Shown here: in pieces, positions 48,355 to 56,890 of the stretch
How the letters are laid out: every line of letters begins with the position of its first letter
Numbering within the stretch: position 1 is the stretch's first letter
Assembly: GCA_963210315.1 (NCBI GenBank)
Contig: OY723276.1
Location: forward strand, 1,674,001 to 1,738,000
Length of the DNA stretch: 64,000 bases
Reading direction: 5' to 3'
Source of the DNA: Rhynchopus euleeides
Taxonomy: Eukaryota; Euglenozoa; Diplonemea; Diplonemida; Diplonemidae
The notes under the pieces: generated by a model
What the model saw: only the letters and a program-made list of their open reading frames with translations
Database searches by the model: none
Told to the model about the DNA's origin: nothing
Position numbers and translations under genes: made by a program

Positions 48355-51300
48355 ATGGAGGCGCGAGATGCGCCCGGCCGTGGGCACGCGAGGAGGCGAG
48401 GGCAGTGGGCCCTCATGGCGCTGCTGGTGGCGGCGCTCACGCCCCCAGCGGGAGAGCAGCCCGGGCCGCCCCCGGTAGCGAGGGAGACGGGGGGGTCGCA
48501 GCCCCCCACACGAGTGCAGCCCGGGCCGCCCCCGGTAGCGGCAGCGGCGCGGGGGTCGCAACCCCCCGCACGTGGGCAGCCCGGGTCGCCCCCGGTAGCG
48601 GCGGGAGCAGCGGCAGCAACGGCTGCGGCGGCGGCGGCAGCACCGGGACAGGCGGAGCCGGGGGAGGGCGGGGCCCACACGGGCCCCCCCCCAACAACAG
48701 CACACCGGTCTGACCCACCGGCTTCATGCACCCCCCAACGGCACTCCCCGACGGCTGCGGAAGGGCCGCGGCCCCCCCCCGAGCAGGCAGCGGCGGTCAC
48801 CGCTGCAGAGACCACGCCCGCAGGGCCTCTGGAGCGGCGGAAGCCGCTTAGCCGCCCCCGCGGGGCCAAGTACGGCGCCCCCGGCGTGATAGCTGACAGG
48901 GGGGGACGAGATGGGCTCTGCCCGCGTTGTGGGGGATGGTGGGAGGGAGTGTCGTGTGGTCCCCCCCCCGTCCCGGGCTCCCCCCTCCCAGCTTATGTCT
49001 TTCCACCCCCCTCCCCCGAGCTCCCCCCCCTGGGCGGGTACTGGGGGGTTGGCTGGGTAAGGGCGACTCTTGGGTGGGCGGTGGTGGTGGCGGGGACGCT
49101 GGGCTGGAGCTGGTGGCCGGCTGTATTTGCCCTGAGTCGGTGCCGGGCGCGAGGCTGGTGGGCAGTCGGGCGGAGACGGGCGACGAGGCTGATGCACAGT
49201 GTGTGGGGGCAGTCGAAAGCGTGGAGAGCAGCGGTGGTGGGAGGGTGCTGCTGGGTGGTGGCGGGCGGGGTGGAACGCGCCTGGGCCTCGTCAGCTGCTG
49301 CGTGCTGGGGGTTCGTCTTCGTCTGGGAGCCTAGGTGGGTCGCACTACAGGGAGAGACGGCCTGGGCCTGGTGGTGGGGGTTGGGGGTCCTGCCCGTACT
49401 GCTGGCTGCGGGGCTGTCCCCATCAAGAGCGGCGCGGGGCATTTCCTGGGCCCTAGGGCGGGTGAGCCGGGTGGTGCGCTGGCTGAGGGTGTCGGGCAGG
49501 GCGGCGGGTGTGCTCCCGGGGTTCACGGAGGCGTGCGGGCTGGCGGCGGGCCTGGGCGGGGCGGCCGTGATCGCCGCCGGCGCGCTCTGGGTTGAGGTCC
49601 TATCTGCGAGCGATCTACGGGCAGGAGTGGTGGCGGCGTCCGCATACGGGCTGGCGACGGGCGGGTGGGTGCTGGTGGGCTCGGCGATGGTACGGCAGCG
49701 CCGCCTGGCCAACCGACGCGGCTGGCTCCCTCGCTGGTCGTGGAGGGCCCGCAGGCGATCCCGATGGGTGGCCCGCAGGCCGCGCCTGGAGGTTCTCCTG
49801 CCTGCCTCCGTCCGCCGCTCGGAGGACCGGATCGGCGCCGGGCTGGACGCGCTGCGTCGGGTGAGTCGGGCGGAGCGAGTGGCAGAGGTGTTGCCGGTCC
49901 TGGCGTCGGCGGGGGCCCTGTCGGGCGGGGTCTGGGGGCTGGGGTTCCTGTCGCTCGCGTGTCTCGTCTGGGCTGGGGTGGAGGTGGCCGTGACGGCAGC
50001 GCGGCTGCGGGAGTCGGAGATGCGGGACGCGGTGACCCTGGACTTGTGGCGCTCCGTACAGCCCATGAGACGGACCCGCCTCCTGTGCGCAACGTCAGAG
50101 CGCCCCCCGCTCTTCCTCGGCCCGCGCGACCTGTGCGGTGGGGACCTGGAGATGGAGGAGGACTGGACTGGGGTGGACGAGGTCCTGTCGCAGTTCGGGG
50201 GGTCCAGGGTGCCGAATCAGGCGACAGGGGACTGCCTCTTCGCGGCACTCACGCCCACGGCCGCCCTCCCCTCCCACGACGACATAGTGGGCATGCGCTC
50301 CGAGCTGTCCCGGCGTGCAGGGGACGCCTCGGTGAAACCTCAACTGCTTCACTTGTTAGGGGACGCCAGGCGGGTCGAGGAGTATCGGGCGGGCCTGGCT
50401 GGTGCGGCGCATGGGGACCACCTCGCGCTGCACCTGGCGGCGGGAGCGTGGGACTTGTCAGTGGTGGTGGTGCAGGAGGGCAGGGGTCAGGCAATCCGTG
50501 TGGACCCGCGGCGCCCTAAGAAGCAGGGGCCAGCCCCCGCAGATGTCAGGGTGGTGGCTCTCTCTGGCAACCACTACGAGGGAGTGGCCATGCCCCTTGC
50601 CCGACGCAGGGCCCTTCGAGAGAGCGCGGCGCCGGCCCACCTCAGCCCAGCCACGTGTCGAGACGCCTGCCCGGCGGCCCTAGGGGAGGGTGCCCAGGAG
50701 GCAGAAGGGGCGGGCCTGGGGGATGTGCGTCGCCGCTGGTTCTGCCCCCTCACGGCCTGCGCGGGCTCGGCTCTCCACCGGCATACGCCGTATTCGTCCA
50801 AGGAGACGCTCCGCAAGCACGCCCAGGCGCACGCAGACCAGGGTGAGGAGTTCCCGCCGAGCGCGCTTCGTCTGCTGGGCATGAAGAAGTGCATGTGGTG
50901 CTCGAAGGTAATGAGCACCTCCTTGGACTCCTGCGTGAAGTGCCGCCCACGTGGCGCGACCCCTGTGGTGCCGAACAGGCGCGCACCCTCTGCGGCGGAG
51001 GCAGCGGATGCGGGTCGCCTCCCTCCCCTTGAGAGCATCCACACGGAGCGAGTGGGGGTGTCGCTGTCGGTCCCCGGGGCGATCCTCCGCCCGGCGGCGG
51101 TAGCCTATAGCCAGGCCCTGTGGGATGTCGCAGCGAATAGTTCGAGCACCACGGCGTGGCTCCGCCTCCTCTTGGTGCCCAAAACCCTCTTCCGCACCTA
51201 CCGTGGAGGGAAGAAGAAGCAGCTGCTGGCGAAGCGGGCCCGGGAGGAGGCGATCATCCTCTGGCGGGAAGGACGCGCGTCGGAGCTCTGGCGCCGGGCC

Positions 51301-53025
51301 CGGACGGAAGCCCCGGGCCCGGGACGGGTGGAGGCTGCCCCCACATGGGAGGAGACGGAGGAAGCGGTGGTGCAAGCGGCGAGACAAGGGCGGTATTCGG
51401 CGGCGATGGCGCGCACCAGGAGCGCCGGCCTGGCGCCTGCCACCCCTGCCACGAAAGCGAAGCTCCTAGCAATGCACCCGGAAGCGGACAGCCCAGCCAT
51501 CTCCGCGGCGACGCGGGTAGTGCCCGCGGATGCCACCCCCGCCGAGGTGTTTAAAGCGCTGAAGGGGTTACCGAGGGGCACGGGCGCCGGCCCCTCAGGC
51601 CTGAGGGCGGACCACCTCCGGGAGCTCGTCCAGGTGGAGGGAGTGGATGTGCTTCCGGCCCTCACGGCGGTGGTGAATGTCCTGCGCAGAGGCGAGGCCC
51701 CCCCGCAGCTGGCCCGGCACATCGCGGGCGCGTCTCTGGTCGCGCTCCCCAAGCCAGACGCGGGGATCCGCCCGATCGCGGTTGGGGAGACCCTCCGCCG
51801 CCTGGTGGCCAAAACCCTCACCGCAGACGTCAGGGAACAGGCTGGGAAGCTCCTCCTGAAGGGGAGGCAAGTAGGAGTGGCGGTGGACGGCGGACTGGAG
51901 GCGGCCACGGCGGTCGTGAAGGACTTCGCGGCGCGCAACAGGGGGGCGGACAAGGTCCTGCTGAAGATCGACTATGCCAACGCCTTTAACATGGTTAACA
52001 GGCAGGCGTTCATCGATGCTGTCAGGCGGGACCTCCCGGAGCTGTCGGCGTGGGTCGAGTGGTGCTACGCGTCGCCCTCAGCCCTGATATACCGTGGCGA
52101 AGTGCTCGAATCGCAGAGGGGGGTACAGCAGGGGGACCCCCTCGGGCCGCTCCTGTTCTCCCTGGCCATCCGCCAGCTGACCGAGGACCTAGGCAAGCTG
52201 CCGGGGGTGGAGGGCAGCGTGTGGTACTTGGACGATGGCACGCTGATGGGCTCCCCCGGGGCGGTCGGCCACGCGTTCGCGATCCTCGAGCGGCGGAGCG
52301 CGGAGCTGGGCCTGGTGGTGGCACGCCGCAAATGCGAAGTGATCTCGCTGAATGGGCACTCGGTGGAGGGCCTCCGGGGAGCGGGCCTTGATGTAGCCGC
52401 GACGGAAAAGGAGCGCGCGACTCGCATGGACCTCCTCCACCACAACTTCGAGTTCCTCGGGGCTCCGGTGGGGGATGCGGAATTCTGCGAGCGGGTGATG
52501 GATACAAAACTGAGAGAGAAGTTCATCCCGAACCTGCGCCAGCTTCACCACCTCCAAGACGCGCAAGTGGCCATGACCCTCCTGCGACACTGTGAAGGCT
52601 TCTGCAAGCTGGTCTTCCAGATGCGCGCAATTGGGTACGCCGGGAGAGAATACCTTCGCCAGTATGACAAGGAAATCGGGATGGTGCTGGCATCTGTGCT
52701 CGGGGACAGGGACGGGACCCTCCCTGACGATGCGCGAGACCAGGCGGCCCTGCCCGTCAGGCTAGGGGGTATGGGCATTCGGAGGTCGGAGGACCACATC
52801 ACCGCTGCGGCTTTGGCGGCGGCTAGCTCCTTCTTCCCCCTATGTGTGCAGCTGGACAGCGGATATCGTTGGGATGCGGATGCGTGGCGCGTGGCAGCGA
52901 CCGCCCACAACGAGCTGGTGGCGGAGGCGGACTGGGTGGACCCTCACAAGCGCCCGGGCGAGCCCTATCCCTGGCGATCATCAGCCGGCAGCACGAGACC
53001 CTACTGGCGGAGGCTGACGTGCTGA
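48355..53025 (+). CDS. LINE polyprotein part 1: hydrophobic region, OTU protease, zinc finger, RT
   Basis: 1556 residues from the ATG at 48355. An N-terminal Pro/Ala/Gly region has repeated QPGPPPVA. It is followed by a Trp/Val/Leu-rich region (about 225-560) with several segments long enough to cross a membrane (for example WAVVVAGTLGWSWWPAVFAL). An OTU cysteine-protease domain follows: GDCLFAAL (about 623-630) and GNHYEGV (about 737-743). Next come a C2H2 finger (CPLTACAGSALHRHTPYS, HAQAH) and a CMWC/CVKC pair. The RT spans about 1065-1340: AGPSGLRADHLREL, KIDYANAFNMVNR (motif A), RGVQQGDPLGPLLF (motif B), WYLDDG (motif C). It stops at 53025 after the frame that continues the family has moved by -1. 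Confidence 0.85.
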   Translation: MEARDAPGRGHARRRGQWALMALLVAALTPPAGEQPGPPPVARETGGSQPPTRVQPGPPPVAAAARGSQPPARGQPGSPPVAAGAAAATAAAAAAAPGQAEPGEGGAHTGPPPTTAHRSDPPASCTPQRHSPTAAEGPRPPPEQAAAVTAAETTPAGPLERRKPLSRPRGAKYGAPGVIADRGGRDGLCPRCGGWWEGVSCGPPPVPGSPLPAYVFPPPSPELPPLGGYWGVGWVRATLGWAVVVAGTLGWSWWPAVFALSRCRARGWWAVGRRRATRLMHSVWGQSKAWRAAVVGGCCWVVAGGVERAWASSAAACWGFVFVWEPRWVALQGETAWAWWWGLGVLPVLLAAGLSPSRAARGISWALGRVSRVVRWLRVSGRAAGVLPGFTEACGLAAGLGGAAVIAAGALWVEVLSASDLRAGVVAASAYGLATGGWVLVGSAMVRQRRLANRRGWLPRWSWRARRRSRWVARRPRLEVLLPASVRRSEDRIGAGLDALRRVSRAERVAEVLPVLASAGALSGGVWGLGFLSLACLVWAGVEVAVTAARLRESEMRDAVTLDLWRSVQPMRRTRLLCATSERPPLFLGPRDLCGGDLEMEEDWTGVDEVLSQFGGSRVPNQATGDCLFAALTPTAALPSHDDIVGMRSELSRRAGDASVKPQLLHLLGDARRVEEYRAGLAGAAHGDHLALHLAAGAWDLSVVVVQEGRGQAIRVDPRRPKKQGPAPADVRVVALSGNHYEGVAMPLARRRALRESAAPAHLSPATCRDACPAALGEGAQEAEGAGLGDVRRRWFCPLTACAGSALHRHTPYSSKETLRKHAQAHADQGEEFPPSALRLLGMKKCMWCSKVMSTSLDSCVKCRPRGATPVVPNRRAPSAAEAADAGRLPPLESIHTERVGVSLSVPGAILRPAAVAYSQALWDVAANSSSTTAWLRLLLVPKTLFRTYRGGKKKQLLAKRAREEAIILWREGRASELWRRARTEAPGPGRVEAAPTWEETEEAVVQAARQGRYSAAMARTRSAGLAPATPATKAKLLAMHPEADSPAISAATRVVPADATPAEVFKALKGLPRGTGAGPSGLRADHLRELVQVEGVDVLPALTAVVNVLRRGEAPPQLARHIAGASLVALPKPDAGIRPIAVGETLRRLVAKTLTADVREQAGKLLLKGRQVGVAVDGGLEAATAVVKDFAARNRGADKVLLKIDYANAFNMVNRQAFIDAVRRDLPELSAWVEWCYASPSALIYRGEVLESQRGVQQGDPLGPLLFSLAIRQLTEDLGKLPGVEGSVWYLDDGTLMGSPGAVGHAFAILERRSAELGLVVARRKCEVISLNGHSVEGLRGAGLDVAATEKERATRMDLLHHNFEFLGAPVGDAEFCERVMDTKLREKFIPNLRQLHHLQDAQVAMTLLRHCEGFCKLVFQMRAIGYAGREYLRQYDKEIGMVLASVLGDRDGTLPDDARDQAALPVRLGGMGIRRSEDHITAAALAAASSFFPLCVQLDSGYRWDADAWRVAATAHNELVAEADWVDPHKRPGEPYPWRSSAGSTRPYWRRLTC

Positions 53026-55913
53026 GTAAAGGGCGTCAGTTGTCCGCGTCCCTCCCAGGCGCAGGGGCGTGGGTGACGGTGACGCCAGAACAACAGTTTG
53101 CGATGGGGAGGGAGGAGTACCAAGTGGCGGCTCGCCTGCGCCTGGGCCTCGTCGTCTTCGCCCCTGGGTCGCGGTGCCACGAGTGCGGGGACGCCATGGA
53201 CGTCTTGGGCGCCCATGTGTTCAGCTGCCAGGCATCGGCGGACCGCATCAAGCGCCACGACGCGGTGAAGCTCGGGGTGCTGGGGCTGGCGCGGGACGCG
53301 GGACTCGGCCCCCAGCTGGAGCCCAACCACCTCCTCTTGGGCGGGGGCAAGCCGGCTGACGTGTTCCTCCCGTGCGGCATAGGTGAGTCGCGGGGCCGGG
53401 CGATCGACGTGACCGTGTGGTCGACGTGCGCGGAGTCTGCGAGGCAGGGTGCGGCGAGAGCGCGGGGGTACACCGCGTCGCGGGCTGAAGCATCCAAGCA
53501 TCGCAAGCACGGGGCGCGGTGTCAGGAGGTTGAGATCGCCTTCTCCGCGTTCGCCCTGGAGCAGTCGGGCGGGATGGGTCCGGAGGCCGTGCGGCTCTTC
53601 AGGCACTTGGTCAGCTTCGCGGTGGACCACAAGCTGGGGGACAGGGCCGAGCTCACTCGTTCCTGGGCGGCGCGGATAGTGGTGCCGTTGATGCGGGCGG
53701 TGGGGCGGTCGTCGCTCCGCAGGGGGGCGCTGTGCACGGACCTGCGCTCTGGTCAGACTCGGGAGCGGGTCTTGCCGGATCCGCTGGTGGGCGTGGAGCC
53801 GGACTACTTCTTCGCGCCTGACACGGACCTGGCCCCCGCGCCACACTTCGACGGGCACATGGACGCGGAGGATTTCATGTGTGACCCGGATGACGCGGCG
53901 GGCCCCGAGGAGCCGACCCCTGAACCCGAACCTGCCCCTCCCCGCCGCCCACGCCCGCCGCCTCCCCCCGCGGAGGGGGACCTCCCGCAGCCGGCGGGTG
54001 GGGTGGCGGCTGACCCCCTGGCCCAATTGCTGGAGTGGCGCGGCCAGACGGACGGGAGGCTGAGCTTGTCGTCCCCGCAGCAGCAGGCGCGGCTGGGCCT
54101 GGTCGAGCCGGACGGGTGGTCGTTCCGGGTGGGGGACTGTGCTTTTGATGCGTTGGCCACGCTGGGTGCCCGATCGGTGAAGCAATCCAGCGGGTGGCTG
54201 CGCCAAGAGGCAGTCCGCAGGGCGATGCGCGACCCGGACCTCCGGATGCGGGTGGAGGAGGGTCCGAACCAGTGGGCCGAGCAGATGATGCGCGCAGGGA
54301 GCGACGACGTGCGCACCTGGGCGGACTTCATCGCCCTGGCGGCGGCTGCGCGCGTGACCAGATGCGTCGTCCTCGTGCTCATCGACAACCACCAGCCGAT
54401 GCTTCTGTCCCCAGTAGGTGCGGGTGCAGTGGTGGACGCCCACTGTCTGCGGAGGACGGGGGGGCAACATGGGCACTACGTGCCCCTAGTTATGCCGGAG
54501 CCCATGCGTCAGCACCTGGCGGGTCTTCCCCCGAAGCCGATGGCAGCGGATGTCACGGGGTGCGATGGTGATAGTCCCATGCAGATGGTGCGTCAGGGGG
54601 GCTCGGCGGGCCAGGTGGAGGAGTGCGAGAAGTGCCGCCGCCCGTTCGACCGCTCCGCGAGGCATCACGCGTGTGGCAGATGCTGGCGCAAAGTGTGCGC
54701 GTCGTGCGCAGTGCGGGGTGAGCGGTGCCCAGGCTACATTGACCGGGTGGCGGTGGATGTCGACGCTCCAGACCCTGCGGAGCAACCCGCGGTCACCCCG
54801 GATCTGCGGGAGGTCCTGGAGTCCGCCCGGGCGCGCCCCCGCCGGCGGAAGCCCATCCCGAGCCGCATGCACGACACGCCGATGGGGCCCAGGCAGCCGA
54901 GTGCCCCGCACGACTCGTCGGGGGCTGCGCACCATCCAACGCGGGTGAAGGAGGAAGTGGCGGAGGAGCCGGTCGCTCCCGGCCAGGACGTGGAGATGCA
55001 CCAGGGCGGAGGCTCCCAAACCTCAAACACAGCCCCCTCTGGTGCGCCCTCCGCGACCCACGGCCACAGCGTGCCCCCGGCGGAGAGTGCCTCCCGGGCT
55101 GCCCCAGCCCCCATGCAGGGGCAGGCCCAACATGCAGAGTGCCCGCCGTCGGGGTCGGGGGCCACAGAGAACCACCAGGGCGGAGGCTCCCAAACCTCAA
55201 ACACAGCCCCCTCTGGTGTGCCCTCTGCGGCTCCGGTCACGGCGGCAGGCGCCCAGCCGTCTGGCCCCGCTCAGGCCGCGCGGCGCCGCCAGGGCGGAGG
55301 CTCCCACACCTTCAACACAGCCCCCTCTGGCACCTCTGGCGGAACAGCCCCCGGTGGGGCTGGCGGGATCCAGGGGGTTGCTGCGACGATGATGCGCAAC
55401 GCCGCGCAGGCCCGCCGGGACGGGCAGCGCCGCAGCCGGACGGCCGCGTCCTCGAGACGCCTGGAGGAGCTGCGTCAGGGTGACGCGGCGGGCCCCATGG
55501 AGTTCGACGACGACCCGGCGAACGTGTGGGAGCCCGAGGACGACCTCCAGGCCATCGACGCCTACGGGGACGACGAGACGCCCGCGGCGAACATCCCCGC
55601 TCTGCAGGAGCTTGCGGCGTCCCGTGTCTGGGCCGAGGGGGTGGTAGCGCGGGCCCGCGGCATGGCCCCCTGCGTCTCGATGGGAGGAGCCATCCCCCGC
55701 ACCGTCGAGGCGTGGAGGCACTGCTTCCACCCCAGCTATGGCCTTTGCCCCCTCTCGCCCAGGGTGGCAGGTGACGTAGCGGCGGAGTGGCTGCAGGCGC
55801 GCATCCTGCAAGGGGGCGCGCAGGCCGAGCCCGGGAACCAGACGAGGGAGCCGGGGGTCAGCCTGCGCGTCTACATGCGCAAGCTGCAGACGGAGGTGGA
55901 GCGGGGCGAGTAG
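52842..55913 (+). CDS. LINE polyprotein part 2: restriction-like endonuclease, second OTU, zinc cluster
   Basis: Open frame in -1 relative to part 1; family-like sequence begins about 52975 (SRQHETLLAEADVLSKGRQL). No good ATG precedes it, so it is probably made as a fusion with part 1. First comes a CHECG, GAHVFSC, RHDAVKL zinc/nuclease lead-in, then KPADVFLP and AIDVTVWS, the PD-(D/E)xK-like endonuclase core of R2/CRE-type LINEs. A second OTU-like domain follows with DCAFDAL (nt about 54137) and HGHYVPL (nt about 54470). Then comes a Cys/His cluster (CEKCRRPFDRSARHHACGRC, CASCAV) and three repeats of QGGGSQTSNTAPSG (55000-55330) before a charged C-terminus. Confidence 0.8.
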   Translation: MCAAGQRISLGCGCVARGSDRPQRAGGGGGLGGPSQAPGRALSLAIISRQHETLLAEADVLSKGRQLSASLPGAGAWVTVTPEQQFAMGREEYQVAARLRLGLVVFAPGSRCHECGDAMDVLGAHVFSCQASADRIKRHDAVKLGVLGLARDAGLGPQLEPNHLLLGGGKPADVFLPCGIGESRGRAIDVTVWSTCAESARQGAARARGYTASRAEASKHRKHGARCQEVEIAFSAFALEQSGGMGPEAVRLFRHLVSFAVDHKLGDRAELTRSWAARIVVPLMRAVGRSSLRRGALCTDLRSGQTRERVLPDPLVGVEPDYFFAPDTDLAPAPHFDGHMDAEDFMCDPDDAAGPEEPTPEPEPAPPRRPRPPPPPAEGDLPQPAGGVAADPLAQLLEWRGQTDGRLSLSSPQQQARLGLVEPDGWSFRVGDCAFDALATLGARSVKQSSGWLRQEAVRRAMRDPDLRMRVEEGPNQWAEQMMRAGSDDVRTWADFIALAAAARVTRCVVLVLIDNHQPMLLSPVGAGAVVDAHCLRRTGGQHGHYVPLVMPEPMRQHLAGLPPKPMAADVTGCDGDSPMQMVRQGGSAGQVEECEKCRRPFDRSARHHACGRCWRKVCASCAVRGERCPGYIDRVAVDVDAPDPAEQPAVTPDLREVLESARARPRRRKPIPSRMHDTPMGPRQPSAPHDSSGAAHHPTRVKEEVAEEPVAPGQDVEMHQGGGSQTSNTAPSGAPSATHGHSVPPAESASRAAPAPMQGQAQHAECPPSGSGATENHQGGGSQTSNTAPSGVPSAAPVTAAGAQPSGPAQAARRRQGGGSHTFNTAPSGTSGGTAPGGAGGIQGVAATMMRNAAQARRDGQRRSRTAASSRRLEELRQGDAAGPMEFDDDPANVWEPEDDLQAIDAYGDDETPAANIPALQELAASRVWAEGVVARARGMAPCVSMGGAIPRTVEAWRHCFHPSYGLCPLSPRVAGDVAAEWLQARILQGGAQAEPGNQTREPGVSLRVYMRKLQTEVERGE

Positions 55914-56440
55914 GCGGAGCAGCGTCCCCACCCCCACCACCCCCCCCCCCCCCCCGGGACCTTCCCCCCCCCCTTTCATAGATGTGTGCAGGTGGCCGTT
56001 GTGAATGGTTAGACAGGGGCTGGCCACCCCCTCCCCCGGGCTCTGCACAGCAGGTCTGGGTTAGAAACAACATAACCCCCCCCCCCTTCCTCCCCTCCCT
56101 TCCTCCCCCCTCCCCTCCCCTCCCCTATTGATGTCCCCCCCCCCCCTCCCCCAGCGCTTTGCCGCTCGTGTGAGTACCGCCCTGACTGGGAGAAAGGGTA
56201 GGGCTGGTTGGGTTGGCGGAGTTGGGCGGATGGGCGAAACGGAAAAATCGACGAGGTCGCAGCGTCAGGGCGTTCTGGGCTGGCTGGTGGTGGTTGGGAC
56301 AAGACCGACGAGATTAGAAGCGGCACTGGTAGACGGGTTTTGAGGCCCCCCGCCCCCAGGTTCCCCCTGCCCACCTGGACGGACCCAAGTGCCTCACACC
56401 GGATCTCTCCCCACCCGGTGGTCCACCTGACGGATACGCG
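55914..56440 (+). other. 3' untranslated region of the LINE
   Basis: Pyrimidine-rich with C-runs (55939-55957, 56072-56086, 56130-56151), then a 250-base stretch including CGACGAGGTCGCAGCG and CACACCGGATCTC. No poly-A tail is distinguishable from the satellite A-run at 56441. Confidence 0.6.
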
Positions 56441-56890
56441 AAAAAAAAAATTTTTTTTTCGGAAAATTTTCGAATTTTTTTTCAGCCATTTTTGGTTAGC
56501 CAGGCCTGGGCCCAGCTGGGCCAGGTAGGCCGAAATTTCGACATGTCGAAAAAAATTTTTTTTGGCCAAAAAAAATTTTTTTTTTTCGCCTGGCTCAACA
56601 GAATCTGGGGCTCACTGGGGTGCCACACTGAAAAATTTCGGAAAATTTTCGATTTTTTTTTCAGCCATTTTTGGTTAGCCAGGCCTGGGCCCAGCTGGGC
56701 CAGGTAGGCCGAAATTTCGACATGTCGAAAAAAAAAATTTTTGGCCAAAAAAAATTTTTTTTTCGCCTGGGGTGCCACACTGAAAAATTTCGGAAAATTT
56801 TCGAATTTTTTTTCAGCCATTTTTGGTTAGCCAGGCCTGGGCCCAGCTGGGCCAGGTAGGCCGAAATTTCGACATGTCGAAAAAAAATTT
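56441..56890 (+). repeat. Satellite S, copies 11-13 in tandem
   Basis: Copy 11 is 5'-truncated at the LINE 3' end. Copy 12 (56587) is full length; copy 13 (56764) is the short CGCCTGGGGTGCC form and ends at TCGAAAAAAATTT, after which unrelated GC-rich sequence begins. Confidence 0.9.

Larger units (their letters stand above)
48026..56440 (+). mobile_element. Non-LTR retrotransposon with restriction-like endonuclease and two OTU-like domains
   Basis: About 8.4 kb inserted in satellite S. The 5' leader of about 330 bp is C-rich. Two overlapping open frames (48355-53025 and 52842-55913) together give OTU, zinc finger, RT, CCHC-restriction-like endonuclease, second OTU, then a zinc cluster. The 3' region (55914-56440) has C-runs and ends near GGATACGCG before an A-run/T-run of the satellite. 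RT followed by a restriction-like endonuclease places it near the R2/CRE side of LINEs. Target duplication is hidden by the A/T runs. Confidence 0.82.
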
